Assembly: GCF_003054705.1 (NCBI RefSeq)
Contig: NZ_QAYX01000017.1
Span: forward strand, 62,001 to 126,000
Reading direction: 5' to 3'
DNA: 64,000 nucleotides
From: Opitutus sp. ER46
GTDB lineage: Bacteria; Verrucomicrobiota; Verrucomicrobiia; Opitutales; Opitutaceae
This document shows, piece after piece, positions 12,673-21,920 of this stretch. Under the pieces are notes generated by a model. It was given only the letters and a program-made list of their open reading frames with translations. It did not search any database and was not told the origin of the DNA. The translations under genes were made by a program, and so were the position numbers. Numbering within the stretch: position 1 is the first letter of the stretch; each line of letters opens with the position of its first letter.

Positions 12673-15354
12673 TCATTCCCTCATTCCCTGCGCGTCGGCG
12701 CGGACCGTCACGGTGGCGGGCAGGAGGCCCTCGGCGGTGGCGGTGACCGTGATCTCGCCGCCGGCGCCGGCACGCGGACGGACGATGGCGAGCACGCGTC
12801 CGTTGAAGGCCGAGTGTTGCGTGGCCTGGAAGGGCTCGAAAGTCGTGGCGTCACCGTTGTCGACGGCGACGACGTCCGCCGGACCCGTCACGGAGAACCG
12901 GACCACCGGGTTGGCGCGCGGCGCGAGGATGCCGGTGGCGTCGTTGACCGCGACCGAGACGAACACCAGGTCGGTGCCGTCGGCGCGGACGACGCTGCGA
13001 TCGGCGGTCGCGTTGAGTTGCGCGGCGGCGCCGGCGGTCTTCTGGCCCGCGGTGGCCCAGACCTTGCCGGCGCGGTAGGCGACGGCCTTGAGCTCACCCG
13101 GCGCGTAGCGAAGGTCGTCCCAGCGAACCCGATACTCACCGGGAACGCGCGGCTTGCGGCCGAGGGACTGCCCGTTGAGGAACAGCTCGACCTCGTCGCC
13201 GTTGGTGTAGACGTGGACGGGCGTGACCTGGCCGACGCGCTCCGGCCAGGTCCAGTGCGGCAGCACGTGGGCGACGGGGTGATCGGGCCGCCAGCGGGCC
13301 TGGTAGAGGTAGAAGCGGTCCTTCGGAAAACCCGCGAGGTCGACGATGCCGAAATAGGAGCTGCGAGACGGCACGGGGATGGAGCCGAGCGCCTTGAGCT
13401 GGTCCATGGCGCGCGCCTTGTCGGCCGGATCCGAGAAGTTGAGGAGCACGTTGGAATCGCCGCCGTACGGGGTGGGTTCGCCGAGGTAATCGAAGCCCGT
13501 CCATACGAACTCGCCCGCGTAGCCGGGCGCGGCGTCAGCTGCCTTCCACTCGGTGTCGGGCGAGGTCGACCACGGCGGCGCGGAGAGGTCGTAGGAGCTG
13601 ACCTGGAAGTTCACGCGCGAGGCCGGGTCGGTCTTGTTGTCGTTGACCGGGAAGAAGTACTCGCCGCGCGACGAGATGGTGGAGGCGGTCTCGGCGCCGA
13701 GGAGCGCCTGCGTGGGGTTGAGGCGGCGGAAGCGCGCGTACTCGTTGATGCGGTAGTTGTAGCCGACCGCGTCCAGAGTGGTCTGCATGCCATTGTAGCC
13801 GGCGGGTTCGCCGTTGAAGCCGCCGCTGATGGGACGCGTGCGATCCTCCTCACGGACGATGCCGGCGAGGCGGCGGGCGACCTTCCAACCCTCCTGGCCT
13901 TCCTCGCCCCACTGCTCGAGCACCTCGTTGCCGATGCTCCACATGAAAACGCTCGGGTGATTGCGGTCGCGGCGCACGAGCGCGCGCAGGTCCTGCTCGT
14001 GCCAGTCGGGGAACAGGCGGTGGTAGTCGCCGCGGTTCTTGCCCTTGATCCAGCAGTCGAACGCTTCGTCGAAAACGAGGAAGCCCATCCGATCGCAGAG
14101 CTCGAGCAGCTCGGGGGCGGGCGGGTTGTGGGAGGTGCGGATCGCGTTGCAGCCCATGTCGCGCAGGATCTCGAGCTGCCGCTCGAGCGCGCGGGTGTTG
14201 ATGGCGGTGCCGAGGGCCCCGAGGTCGTGGTGATTGCACACGCCCTGAATGCGGACGAGCTGGCCGTTGACCAGGAGGCCGCGGCGGGCGTCGAACGCGA
14301 TCGTGCGGATGCCGAACGGCGTTTCGTAAACATCGGTCGCGCGGCCGTCCTGCGCGAGCGTGGTGACCGCGACGTAGCGGGCCGGTGACGCCGGGCTCCA
14401 GAGCTTCGGGTGCGGGACGGTGAGCGTCTGCGCGGCGGAGGCCTGGCGTTGCGCGCCGACCTTGACGGGCAGGGCTTCGGCGCGGGCGACGGCGGCGCCG
14501 CGGCGGCCCTGTGCGTCGAGCTCGAACAGTTCGGTGGCGAGGGTGAGGTCGGCAGCGGCGTCGGTGGTGTTGTTGGTCAACGCGGTGACGACGACCGCGG
14601 CCTGCTCGGCGCTCACCTCCGGGGTGGTGACGACGGTGCCCCAGTGGGCGACGTGGATCGGGCCGGTCTTGGTGAGCCACACATTGCGATAGAGGCCGCC
14701 GCCGGGATACCAGCGGGACGACTCGGGAATGTTGTCGAGCCGGATGGCGAGGACGTTCTCGGCGCCGGGTTTGAGGTAGGGCGTCAGATCGAGGGCAAAC
14801 GACGTGTAGCCGTAGGGCCAGCCGCCGACGAAATGGCCGTTGAGCCAGACCGCGGCGTAGGCCATGGCGCCGTCGATCTCGAGAGTCACGCGCCGGCCGG
14901 CGTCGGCGGCCGGGACGGTGAAGTGTTTCCGGTACCAGGCGATGCCCCACCACGGGAGTTTGCCCTGGTTGGCGTCGTACTCCTGCTTGAAGGGGCCCTC
15001 GATGCCCCAGTCGTGCGGGAGATCGAGCCGGCGCCAGGCGGTGTCGTCGTAGTTGGGCTTAACATACGTGACACCGCCGCCGATGTTGCCGGCCGGGCGC
15101 TGGGGCTTCGGGCCGGTGCCGCCCAGGAATTCGGCGCTGGAGGGCAGGAGCCAGTCGCGCAGCACGGTGTAGTCGAGCTGACCGGGCAACCAGTCGGGGT
15201 CGCCCTTGATGAACCGCCAGTCGGCGTTGAAGGAGATGCGCTCGCGCGGGGCGGAGTCGGAGGGGGAGGTGGTGGTGGCGGTGGCGTTGGCGCCAGCGAG
15301 GGGAGAGCCAAGCAGGCCGAGACCGACGAGGAGGAGGGGAAGGAGACGTTTCAC
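12673..15354 (-). CDS. Secreted glycoside hydrolase family 2, beta-galactosidase-like
   Basis: An 893-residue exo-glycosidase with a signal peptide (MKRLLPLLLVGLGLLGSPLAGA). The GH2 plan is an N-terminal sugar-binding sandwich (DDTAWRRLDLPHDWGIEG, AYAAVWLNGHFVGGWPYGYT), an Ig-like domain, a TIM barrel, then C-terminal sandwich domains. The acid/base is Glu477 in WSIGNEVLEQW and the nucleophile Glu555 in LLGAETAST. GH2 members with this layout act on beta-galactosides, and some on beta-glucuronides; the substrate is not proven. In this locus, galactan side chains of rhamnogalacturonan are plausible. It is divergent from the GH1 gene, with an operator-like site at 15398-15413. Confidence 0.93.
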   Translation of the reverse strand: MKRLLPLLLVGLGLLGSPLAGANATATTTSPSDSAPRERISFNADWRFIKGDPDWLPGQLDYTVLRDWLLPSSAEFLGGTGPKPQRPAGNIGGGVTYVKPNYDDTAWRRLDLPHDWGIEGPFKQEYDANQGKLPWWGIAWYRKHFTVPAADAGRRVTLEIDGAMAYAAVWLNGHFVGGWPYGYTSFALDLTPYLKPGAENVLAIRLDNIPESSRWYPGGGLYRNVWLTKTGPIHVAHWGTVVTTPEVSAEQAAVVVTALTNNTTDAAADLTLATELFELDAQGRRGAAVARAEALPVKVGAQRQASAAQTLTVPHPKLWSPASPARYVAVTTLAQDGRATDVYETPFGIRTIAFDARRGLLVNGQLVRIQGVCNHHDLGALGTAINTRALERQLEILRDMGCNAIRTSHNPPAPELLELCDRMGFLVFDEAFDCWIKGKNRGDYHRLFPDWHEQDLRALVRRDRNHPSVFMWSIGNEVLEQWGEEGQEGWKVARRLAGIVREEDRTRPISGGFNGEPAGYNGMQTTLDAVGYNYRINEYARFRRLNPTQALLGAETASTISSRGEYFFPVNDNKTDPASRVNFQVSSYDLSAPPWSTSPDTEWKAADAAPGYAGEFVWTGFDYLGEPTPYGGDSNVLLNFSDPADKARAMDQLKALGSIPVPSRSSYFGIVDLAGFPKDRFYLYQARWRPDHPVAHVLPHWTWPERVGQVTPVHVYTNGDEVELFLNGQSLGRKPRVPGEYRVRWDDLRYAPGELKAVAYRAGKVWATAGQKTAGAAAQLNATADRSVVRADGTDLVFVSVAVNDATGILAPRANPVVRFSVTGPADVVAVDNGDATTFEPFQATQHSAFNGRVLAIVRPRAGAGGEITVTATAEGLLPATVTVRADAQGMRE

Positions 15355-15397
15355 GGCGGGGAAGGAGAGAGTGGGACGGAAAGCGTGCGGGCGGCAA

Positions 15398-15413
15398 GTT
15401 TCCCGCTAAATCA
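15398..15413 (-). promoter_or_regulatory. Operator-like motif in the GH2/GH1 divergent promoter
   Basis: On the minus strand this reads TGATTTAGCGGGAAAC. It differs by one base from the site before the GPH transporter (18432-18447). Its core is close to the palindrome TTTAGCGCTAAA, typical of LacI-family sugar repressors. It sits 44-59 bp before the GH2 start and 53-68 bp before the GH1 start, so one repressor could control both. No LacI gene is in the window. Confidence 0.55.
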
Positions 15414-15465
15414 ATGCCTTCCAGCTTGAGTTTAGCCGGGGGGACGCTGATTTGGGCGCACTATC

Positions 15466-16815
15466 ATGCACCCAGCGAACAGCGTTTTTCCGGAGGATTT
15501 CACGTGGGGCGTCGCGACGGCCGCGCCGCAGATTGAAGGCGCCGCCTTCGAGGATGGCAAAGGCGAGTCCATCTGGGACCGCTTCAGCCGCATCCCGGGC
15601 CGGGTGCACGGTGGCGACACGCTGGATGTGGCATGCGATCATTATCACCGGTACCGCGAGGACTTCGCGCTGATGCGCTCGCTGGGCGTGCGCAACTACC
15701 GGCTGTCGCTCGCGTGGCCCCGGATCTTCCCCGACGGCGGGAAGCAGGTGAACCAGCGCGGGCTCGATTTCTACCGGCGGCTGTTCGACGCCATGCGCGA
15801 GAACGGCATCACGCCCTGGGTGACGATGTTTCACTGGGACCTGCCGCAGGCGCTCGAGGACCAGGGCGGCTGGGTGAGCCCGGTGACGGTCGACGCCTTT
15901 GCGCGCTACGCCGACACGATCGTGCAGGCGTTCCATGAACCTGTGAAACACTGGATCACGCTGAACGAGATCCGCTGCTTCACCTACCTGGCCTACGGTT
16001 TCGGCGGGAAGGCGCCGGGACGGAAGGTGAGCCCGCAGGAGCTGAACCAGACCTACCACCACGCGCTGCTCTGCCACGGTCACGGCGTGCGCGCGGTGCG
16101 CGAGCACGGCGGGGCGGGGGCGCAGGTCGGCCTGACAGACAACAGCGATGTGTGCATTCCGTTCACGGAAACGGCGGCCGACATCGCGGCGGCGCGTTCC
16201 TGGTACGAGACGCGCAACGCCCACATTCTCGGTGCGATGTACCGTGGCGGCTATTCGCCGGAGTACCTCGAGCGCTGCGGCGCCAACTATCCCCGCGTGG
16301 GCGCGGGCGATTTCAAGCTGATCAGCGCGCCGACCGACTTCCTGGGATTGAACCTGTACACCGGCACGTTCGTGCGCTCGGGCGCGGACGGGCGGCCCGA
16401 GGAGCTGCCGTTGCCCGTGAATTACCCGCGGGCGGACAGCACCTGGCTCAACCTCACGCCGCAGGTCATGTACTGGGGCACGCGCCTGCCGTGCGATGCT
16501 TACGGCGTGCGCTCGATCTACGTCACCGAGAACGGCTGTGGCTACAACGAGGAGAACGTGGTGAACGGCGAGGTGTTCGACCTGCACCGCCGCGACTACC
16601 TGCGCGGGCACCTGCGGGAGCTGCGGCGGGCGGTGGAGGACGGCGTGCCGGTCCACGGCTACTTCGTCTGGTCGTTGATGGACAATTACGAGTGGGAGGA
16701 TGGCTACCAGCGGCGTTTCGGCATCGTGCACTGCGATTTCGCGACGCAGAAGCGCACGCCGAAGCTGTCGGCGAAGTACTACGCCCAAGTCATCGCGGCC
16801 AACGCGATCCTCTGA
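15466..16815 (+). CDS. Beta-glucosidase, GH1
   Basis: A 449-residue retaining beta-glycosidase, full length for GH1. N-terminal FPEDFTWGVATAAPQIEG is the family signature region. The acid/base is Glu168 in WITLNEIR and the nucleophile Glu355 in YVTENG. Tail GYFVWSLMDNYEWEDGYQRR is also typical. There is no signal peptide, so it probably cleaves imported disaccharides in the cytoplasm. It is divergent from GH2 and convergent with the symporter gene. It likely finishes breakdown of oligosaccharides brought in by that symporter; the exact sugar cannot be read from sequence. Confidence 0.96.
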   Translation: MHPANSVFPEDFTWGVATAAPQIEGAAFEDGKGESIWDRFSRIPGRVHGGDTLDVACDHYHRYREDFALMRSLGVRNYRLSLAWPRIFPDGGKQVNQRGLDFYRRLFDAMRENGITPWVTMFHWDLPQALEDQGGWVSPVTVDAFARYADTIVQAFHEPVKHWITLNEIRCFTYLAYGFGGKAPGRKVSPQELNQTYHHALLCHGHGVRAVREHGGAGAQVGLTDNSDVCIPFTETAADIAAARSWYETRNAHILGAMYRGGYSPEYLERCGANYPRVGAGDFKLISAPTDFLGLNLYTGTFVRSGADGRPEELPLPVNYPRADSTWLNLTPQVMYWGTRLPCDAYGVRSIYVTENGCGYNEENVVNGEVFDLHRRDYLRGHLRELRRAVEDGVPVHGYFVWSLMDNYEWEDGYQRRFGIVHCDFATQKRTPKLSAKYYAQVIAANAIL

Positions 16816-16880
16816 CGTGAAAAGCAGGGGCGCCGCGGGGCGTCGCCCTCTGGAGCAGCCCAGCCGGCCGAGGTATCGGA

Positions 16881-16898
16881 CCGGCGCGCGCGCGCCGG
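16881..16898. terminator. 18-bp perfect GC palindrome between convergent genes
   Basis: CCGGCGCGCGCGCGCCGG lies between the GH1 stop and the symporter stop codon. It could serve as a shared two-way terminator for the convergent pair, but no T-run is present on either side. Confidence 0.45.
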
Positions 16899-16899
16899 C

Positions 16900-18423
16900 T
16901 CAGACCGTGCCGCGCCGGGCCTCGAGCTCGCGGCGGATCTCCGCCATCCTGGCCTGCGTGAGCGGGAAACGGTAGAGCGCGATCAGCGCGATGACCAGGC
17001 CGGCCACGGGGATGGCGGCGAGCCAGAAGCGGATCATGAAGAGCGTGTGCGGCGTTTGCTGGGCGGCGGCATTGTCGAAGCCGATCCAGTCGAGGATGAA
17101 CAGCGAGACGCCGGCGCCGATGGCCATGCCGACCTTGCCGATCCAGGAGATGCAGGCCTCGAACGCGCCTTCACGGCGTTTGCCGGTGCGCAGTTCGTCA
17201 TAGTCGATGATGTCGGCGCGGATGGCGCCATCGAGGAGCCAGAAGCCCGCGCCGATGAAGGCGATCGTGCCCGAGGCGAATACCTGGAGCCACACGATCT
17301 TCGGCGTGTAGAGCCACCACGTGCAGATGAACACCACGATGGCGCTGCTCAGCACGGCCATGAGCGCGTGCCGCTTGCCGAGGCGGCGGGCGATGAACGT
17401 GAACACCGGGATGCCGAGGAAGCCGAGCACCATGCCGGAGACGCCCATCCAGAAGTTCCAGAAGTTGCCCATGGCCTTGTCGCCACAGCAGACCCAGTAG
17501 ATCGTGGCGGTGAGGCCGAGCGTGCTGACCATGCTGAGGCCCATGTTGTAGGCGAGCTGGACCCCAATCTGAATCCGGAACGGCGGGCATTCCAGCGCCT
17601 GCTTCAAGGTAGTGATAAGGGAGATCTTCTCCTGCTTCTGGGTGACGACGACCTTGTCGTAGTACCGCTCGCGCATCACGAGAGTGCAGACGATGCCCGC
17701 GATGATCATGATGATGCCGCAGAGCACGAGGTACACCTGCGCACCGAGCAGGGTGTTGGGTGCGGTTCCGGCGGGCGCGGGACTCCACGCCGACAGACTG
17801 GTGAGCAACTGCTTCAGTCGCCCGCCGAGGTTCGACTGATCCGCGCCGACCCAGACGCTCATCGAGAAGAAGGTGCCGAAGTAGAACAGGCCGAGCTCGG
17901 GGATCTTCTTCACCGCGTTCTGGTAGGCGAAGACGCTCGTGCGCTCGTGGTAGTCGGGCGTGAGTTCATTCCCCAGGCTGCGGTAAGGCATGTTGAAGCA
18001 GCTGACCAGCGGCAGATAGATCGCCGACGAGAGCACCATGAACCAGAAGTAGAACGTCGGCGAATGGCCGGGGTTGACCGCGAGGAGGAACGGCAGGCCG
18101 GCTCCCGCCAGTATCCCGCCGAAGAGCATGAAGGGTCGGCGGCGGCCGAAACGAGTTCGGGTGTTGTCGGACCACCAGCCGAAGACCGGATCCGAGACGG
18201 CGTCGAAGAGCCGGTTCAGGATGATGACAATGCCGATGAGCGAACTGGAGACGTGAAAAGCCAGGCCGAAAATCTGGAAGGCGATCGTCGGGTAGAGCCA
18301 ATGCCCCCACATGTCCATGAACATGCCGAGGCCGTAGCCCAGCTTGCGCGGGATGGGGACGCGATCTTCGGGGCGGGTGAGGTTGGCCGCGGATGCGGGG
18401 GAGGCTTGGGGGACGGAGGCCAT
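16900..18423 (-). CDS. GPH-family sugar:cation symporter
   Basis: A 507-residue inner-membrane transporter with about 12 hydrophobic segments. The glycoside-pentoside-hexuronide family is shown by the N-terminal KLGYGLGMFMDMWGHW, the loop DAVSDPVFGWWSDNTRTRFG followed by RRRPFML, and NMPYRSLGNELTPDYHERTS. Members import disaccharides or hexuronides with Na+ or H+. The gene lies between GH1 and GH78, so import of plant-derived oligosaccharides is the natural guess. An operator-like motif sits 9-24 bp upstream of the start codon, where a bound repressor would block expression. Confidence 0.93.
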   Translation of the reverse strand: MASVPQASPASAANLTRPEDRVPIPRKLGYGLGMFMDMWGHWLYPTIAFQIFGLAFHVSSSLIGIVIILNRLFDAVSDPVFGWWSDNTRTRFGRRRPFMLFGGILAGAGLPFLLAVNPGHSPTFYFWFMVLSSAIYLPLVSCFNMPYRSLGNELTPDYHERTSVFAYQNAVKKIPELGLFYFGTFFSMSVWVGADQSNLGGRLKQLLTSLSAWSPAPAGTAPNTLLGAQVYLVLCGIIMIIAGIVCTLVMRERYYDKVVVTQKQEKISLITTLKQALECPPFRIQIGVQLAYNMGLSMVSTLGLTATIYWVCCGDKAMGNFWNFWMGVSGMVLGFLGIPVFTFIARRLGKRHALMAVLSSAIVVFICTWWLYTPKIVWLQVFASGTIAFIGAGFWLLDGAIRADIIDYDELRTGKRREGAFEACISWIGKVGMAIGAGVSLFILDWIGFDNAAAQQTPHTLFMIRFWLAAIPVAGLVIALIALYRFPLTQARMAEIRRELEARRGTV

Positions 18424-18431
18424 GCGAGGGG

Positions 18432-18447
18432 TGATTTAGCGGTAAAC
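18432..18447 (+). promoter_or_regulatory. Operator-like motif before the GPH symporter gene
   Basis: TGATTTAGCGGTAAAC matches the GH2/GH1 promoter site in 15 of 16 bases. The core TTTAGCGGTAAA is near-palindromic (one central mismatch). A second half, CAGCGGTTTT, follows directly. Shared placement before two functionally linked transcription units supports a common LacI-type repressor. Confidence 0.55.
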
Positions 18448-18551
18448 AGCGGTTTTGGAGCTGTCAACTCGCCGTACAAATCCCACGCCCGACGCGGGGC
18501 AAACCGCGTCGGTTGAAAGCCACTACGCCATTTTCCTGCCCGCCGTGCGGG

Positions 18552-18577
18552 CGGCGGTGAAGATGCCGCCGCCCGCC
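18552..18577 (-). terminator. GC-rich hairpin downstream of the rhamnosidase gene
   Basis: GGGCGGCGG and CCGCCGCCC pair across a TGAAGATG loop just past the GH78 stop. On the minus strand no T-run follows, so it may be a weak terminator or only a stem. Confidence 0.4.
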
Positions 18578-18581
18578 CTGA

Positions 18582-21500
18582 TCAGTTGGGCCCCGCGGGA
18601 GCCGTGTAGCGGGAGGTAAACTCGTAGCTGCCCGAAACGACCTGAAAAACCGCCGCGTCAGCTTCCTTGTGATCGAGCTTCACTCCGGGCGCCTGGATCG
18701 CGGGGCGTCCACCTTCCTGCACCGCGGCGGTGTCGGTCGCGGGGACGCGCACCGTCGCCGTCGTGTTGGCGGGAATCTGGACGCGCAACGTCAGCGTGCC
18801 CTGGTCGAGCCGCCAGCTGCTCTGAATGCGGCCGGTGGGCGCGTCGTAGTGCCCGCTGGCATGCGTGAGCGTGCCGCCGGGATACGGGGCGATCTGGATC
18901 CGGCGGAAGCCCGGACCGTCCGTGTTGATGCCGAGCACGGTGCGATACAGGTACTCGGCCACCGCGCCGAATGCGTAGTGATTGAAGGAGTTCATATCGA
19001 TCGTCTGGAACCCGCGGTCGGGCGTCCAGCCGTCCCACCGTTCCCACATGGTCGTCGCGCCGAGCGTCACCTGGAACAGCCAGGAGGGATACGTCCGTGT
19101 CTGCAGCAGGCGATACGCGACATCGTTGCGGCCGGCCTCGTGCAGCGCCGGGAGAAGGCGAGGCGTGCCAATGAAGCCGGTGGCAAGGTGCCAGTCCTGC
19201 TTCCGGATCTCATCCACAAACCGGGTGGCGGCGGCGGCCCGCTGCGCGTCGGGGATCAGGCCCATGGTGAACGCGAGTGCGAAGCCGGTCTGGCTGCTCT
19301 CCAGGATGCTGCCGTCGGGCTGGAGGAATGCCTGGCGCCACGCGGCGGTGACCTGCGCCTGCTCGGCTGCGTACTTCTTGGCTTCGTCCGGGCGGCCGAT
19401 CGCCGTGGCGAGCTCAGACATGAGGCCGCACAGATGAGCGTAATACGCGGTGTCCATGACCTCGCGTTTGGCACCGCCGCCGAGGTTCAGCCAATCGCCG
19501 TAGCCGCCGATGCTCACCACGCCGTGCCGCGCCTGGCTGCGCAGGCCGGCAAGGTAGCGACCGAGCCGGTCGAAGTGGCGCTCGATCACGCGGGTGTCCC
19601 CATACACCTGCCAGAGCGCGTGCGTGCAGATGATGGCGGCGTCGCCCCAGGCCGTGATGAACTGCGGGCCGGCATCAATGCCGGGCGCCACGCGGGGGAA
19701 TGCGCCGTTCTCGCCTTGCGAATCGGTGATCAGCGTCGTCAGCCAGCGCTCGATCATGTCCTGGGCGTCGAAGTTGTAGAGCCCGGTCCGGACGAAGAAC
19801 TGCGTGTCGCCGGTCCAGCCGAGGCGTTCGTCGCGTTGCGGGCAGTCGGTCGGTGCCTCGAGGTAATTGCCCTTCTGGCCCCAGACGATGTTGCGGAAAA
19901 GCTGGTTCAGCAGCGGGTCCGAGCAGGTGAACTCGCCCGTCTGCGCCATCGGGTTGTGCACCACGACGCCGGTTGCCATCGCCACGCCGGGTTGCGCCGT
20001 GAGGCCGGTGATTTCGACGTAGCGGAAGCCGTGCACCGTGCCGAAGGGCTCGAGCGCCTCCTCGGCGTCACCCCGCAGCCAGTACGTGTCGACGGCCGCC
20101 GCGCCGCGGAGGTTCGAGGTGTAGATCGTGCCGTTGGGGTTGAGAAACTCGCTGTGCCGGAGCACGAGGCGCTGGCCGGCCTGGCCGCGGACCTTGAGCC
20201 GCACCCAGCCGACCATGTTCTGGCCGAAGTCGAACACGTAATGGCCGGGCACCGGTTCGGTGACTGCGATTGCCGGCAGCTCCTGCACGACCTGCACGGG
20301 TGCGAGGGTGGCGGCCTCGAGCGTGAAGCCGCGCGGCGAGGCATCCGCCAGTCCGGTGCGGACGTGCTTCCAGGCCGAGTCGTTGAAGGTCGGCTGCGTC
20401 CAGTCGGGCACGGTCAGCCGGGCATCGTACGCGTAGCCCAGATACAGGTCCGAGTGGCGCACGGGTCCAAACGCCGCGCGCCAGTGCCGGTCGGTCGCCA
20501 CGACGGTCCGCGTGCCGTCGGCGTACTCGATCTCGAGCTGGGCGCGGAGGCGCGGCGTGCCGCCGTAGTAGCCGCGCCGGCCGGTGTAGGAGGCGACGCC
20601 CGCGAACCAGCCATCGCCGAGCAATGCGCCGAGGGCGTTGGCGCCCGGCCGCAGCTGGCTCGTGACGTCGTAGGTCTGGTAGTGCACGCGCCGGCGATAC
20701 TCGGTCCAGCCGGGGGTGAGATAGTCGGAGCCGACCCGGGTGCCGTTGAGCTGCAGTTCGTAAACGCCGAGTGCGGTCGCGTACACGGTCGCGCGGCGCA
20801 CCGGTTTCTCGATCTTGAAGGTCTTCCGCAGCATGGGCACGGGGGCGAGGGTGTGCAGCGCGTTCTGCGGTGTGCCCCACGGGCTGCGCCGGGGCTTCAC
20901 GCTGTTGGCCTCGACCAGCAGGATGGCTGGCGCCCAGCTCGTCGCGTCGAAGCCCGGCCGGTCCCAACCGTCGGCCGGGGTCGGCGAAAACTGCCAGGAG
21001 GCATCGAGCGGATACCGCACCACCTCGCCGTTCGCGAACGTCAGCTCGACCTCGCCGAGCACGGCAGGCAGATAGCCGTCGTCCTGGGAGACGCGGACGC
21101 CGATCACGTTCTCGCCGGGCGTGAGACGATCCAGCAGCGAGAGCGGGACGGCCTGTTCCCAGCGGTTCACCTCGGCCAGGAGCTGGCCGTTGACGCTGAT
21201 CGCGGCCCGCATGTCGGGCGTGAGCAGGACGGTCGCGCGCGTGACCGGCCGGTCCGCCGGCAGCACGAGACTGCGCCGGAAAGCGGCCGTCAGTGGCTCG
21301 GGACGGGAGCGCTGCTCGCCGGGAATGGTGATCCAGGCAGCCTGGCCGAGTCGGGCGCGCTGTTCATCGCTGACCGCGGTGCTGGCGGCAGGTGCGGGCG
21401 CCTCGAAACCGATCCACTCCGCCTGCCAATCGTCAGGACTGAGGAGCCCCACGGTCCACTGGCCGGGGGGGCTCCAGGTCGACGCCCGTCCGTCCTGGTC

Positions 21501-21854
21501 CCAAAGCCGCACCTTCCACCAGCACGCCGCGCGCGCGGCGAGCGGCCGGCCCTGGTAAATGATGTTCGTGGTCGCGGCGGACGCGACGCGGCCGGTGTCC
21601 CAGAGATCGCCTTCATCGCGGGCCAGCTTCTCCGCCGCGGAGGCGACGAGGATCTGATAGCCGGACTGGGCGAGGCCGCGCCCATCGGACCGTGTCTCGA
21701 GCTTCCAGTTCAGCCGCGGCTTGGTCTCACCAATGCCGAGTGGGTTGACGCGGTGCTCGCACCGCAACTCGCGCGGTTGGAGGCTGGATTCGACGGCCGG
21801 AGCGGCGGACGCCGTCAATGCGACGCCAGCCAAGATGAAGAGCAGGTGCTTCAT
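18582..21854 (-). CDS. Secreted alpha-L-rhamnosidase, GH78
   Basis: A 1090-residue enzyme with a signal peptide (MKHLLFILAGVALTASAAPA). It starts with the rhamnosidase N-terminal fibronectin-like domain (LRCEHRVNPLGIGETKPRLN), followed by beta-sandwich domains (GVYELQLNGTRVGSDYLTPG; HSEFLNPNGTIYTSNLRGA) and the (alpha/alpha)6 catalytic barrel. The catalytic acidic block is TDCPQRDERLGWTGD. It releases terminal alpha-L-rhamnose from rhamnogalacturonan or decorated glycosides. This is the strongest substrate clue in the locus. Length and domain order are complete. Confidence 0.95.
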   Translation of the reverse strand: MKHLLFILAGVALTASAAPAVESSLQPRELRCEHRVNPLGIGETKPRLNWKLETRSDGRGLAQSGYQILVASAAEKLARDEGDLWDTGRVASAATTNIIYQGRPLAARAACWWKVRLWDQDGRASTWSPPGQWTVGLLSPDDWQAEWIGFEAPAPAASTAVSDEQRARLGQAAWITIPGEQRSRPEPLTAAFRRSLVLPADRPVTRATVLLTPDMRAAISVNGQLLAEVNRWEQAVPLSLLDRLTPGENVIGVRVSQDDGYLPAVLGEVELTFANGEVVRYPLDASWQFSPTPADGWDRPGFDATSWAPAILLVEANSVKPRRSPWGTPQNALHTLAPVPMLRKTFKIEKPVRRATVYATALGVYELQLNGTRVGSDYLTPGWTEYRRRVHYQTYDVTSQLRPGANALGALLGDGWFAGVASYTGRRGYYGGTPRLRAQLEIEYADGTRTVVATDRHWRAAFGPVRHSDLYLGYAYDARLTVPDWTQPTFNDSAWKHVRTGLADASPRGFTLEAATLAPVQVVQELPAIAVTEPVPGHYVFDFGQNMVGWVRLKVRGQAGQRLVLRHSEFLNPNGTIYTSNLRGAAAVDTYWLRGDAEEALEPFGTVHGFRYVEITGLTAQPGVAMATGVVVHNPMAQTGEFTCSDPLLNQLFRNIVWGQKGNYLEAPTDCPQRDERLGWTGDTQFFVRTGLYNFDAQDMIERWLTTLITDSQGENGAFPRVAPGIDAGPQFITAWGDAAIICTHALWQVYGDTRVIERHFDRLGRYLAGLRSQARHGVVSIGGYGDWLNLGGGAKREVMDTAYYAHLCGLMSELATAIGRPDEAKKYAAEQAQVTAAWRQAFLQPDGSILESSQTGFALAFTMGLIPDAQRAAAATRFVDEIRKQDWHLATGFIGTPRLLPALHEAGRNDVAYRLLQTRTYPSWLFQVTLGATTMWERWDGWTPDRGFQTIDMNSFNHYAFGAVAEYLYRTVLGINTDGPGFRRIQIAPYPGGTLTHASGHYDAPTGRIQSSWRLDQGTLTLRVQIPANTTATVRVPATDTAAVQEGGRPAIQAPGVKLDHKEADAAVFQVVSGSYEFTSRYTAPAGPN

Positions 21855-21920
21855 AGGGGAGTGCCAGATGCTGGTGACACTCCGCCCGTCTGGGAAGCTG
21901 GGTGTTTATTCGCGTGCGGC

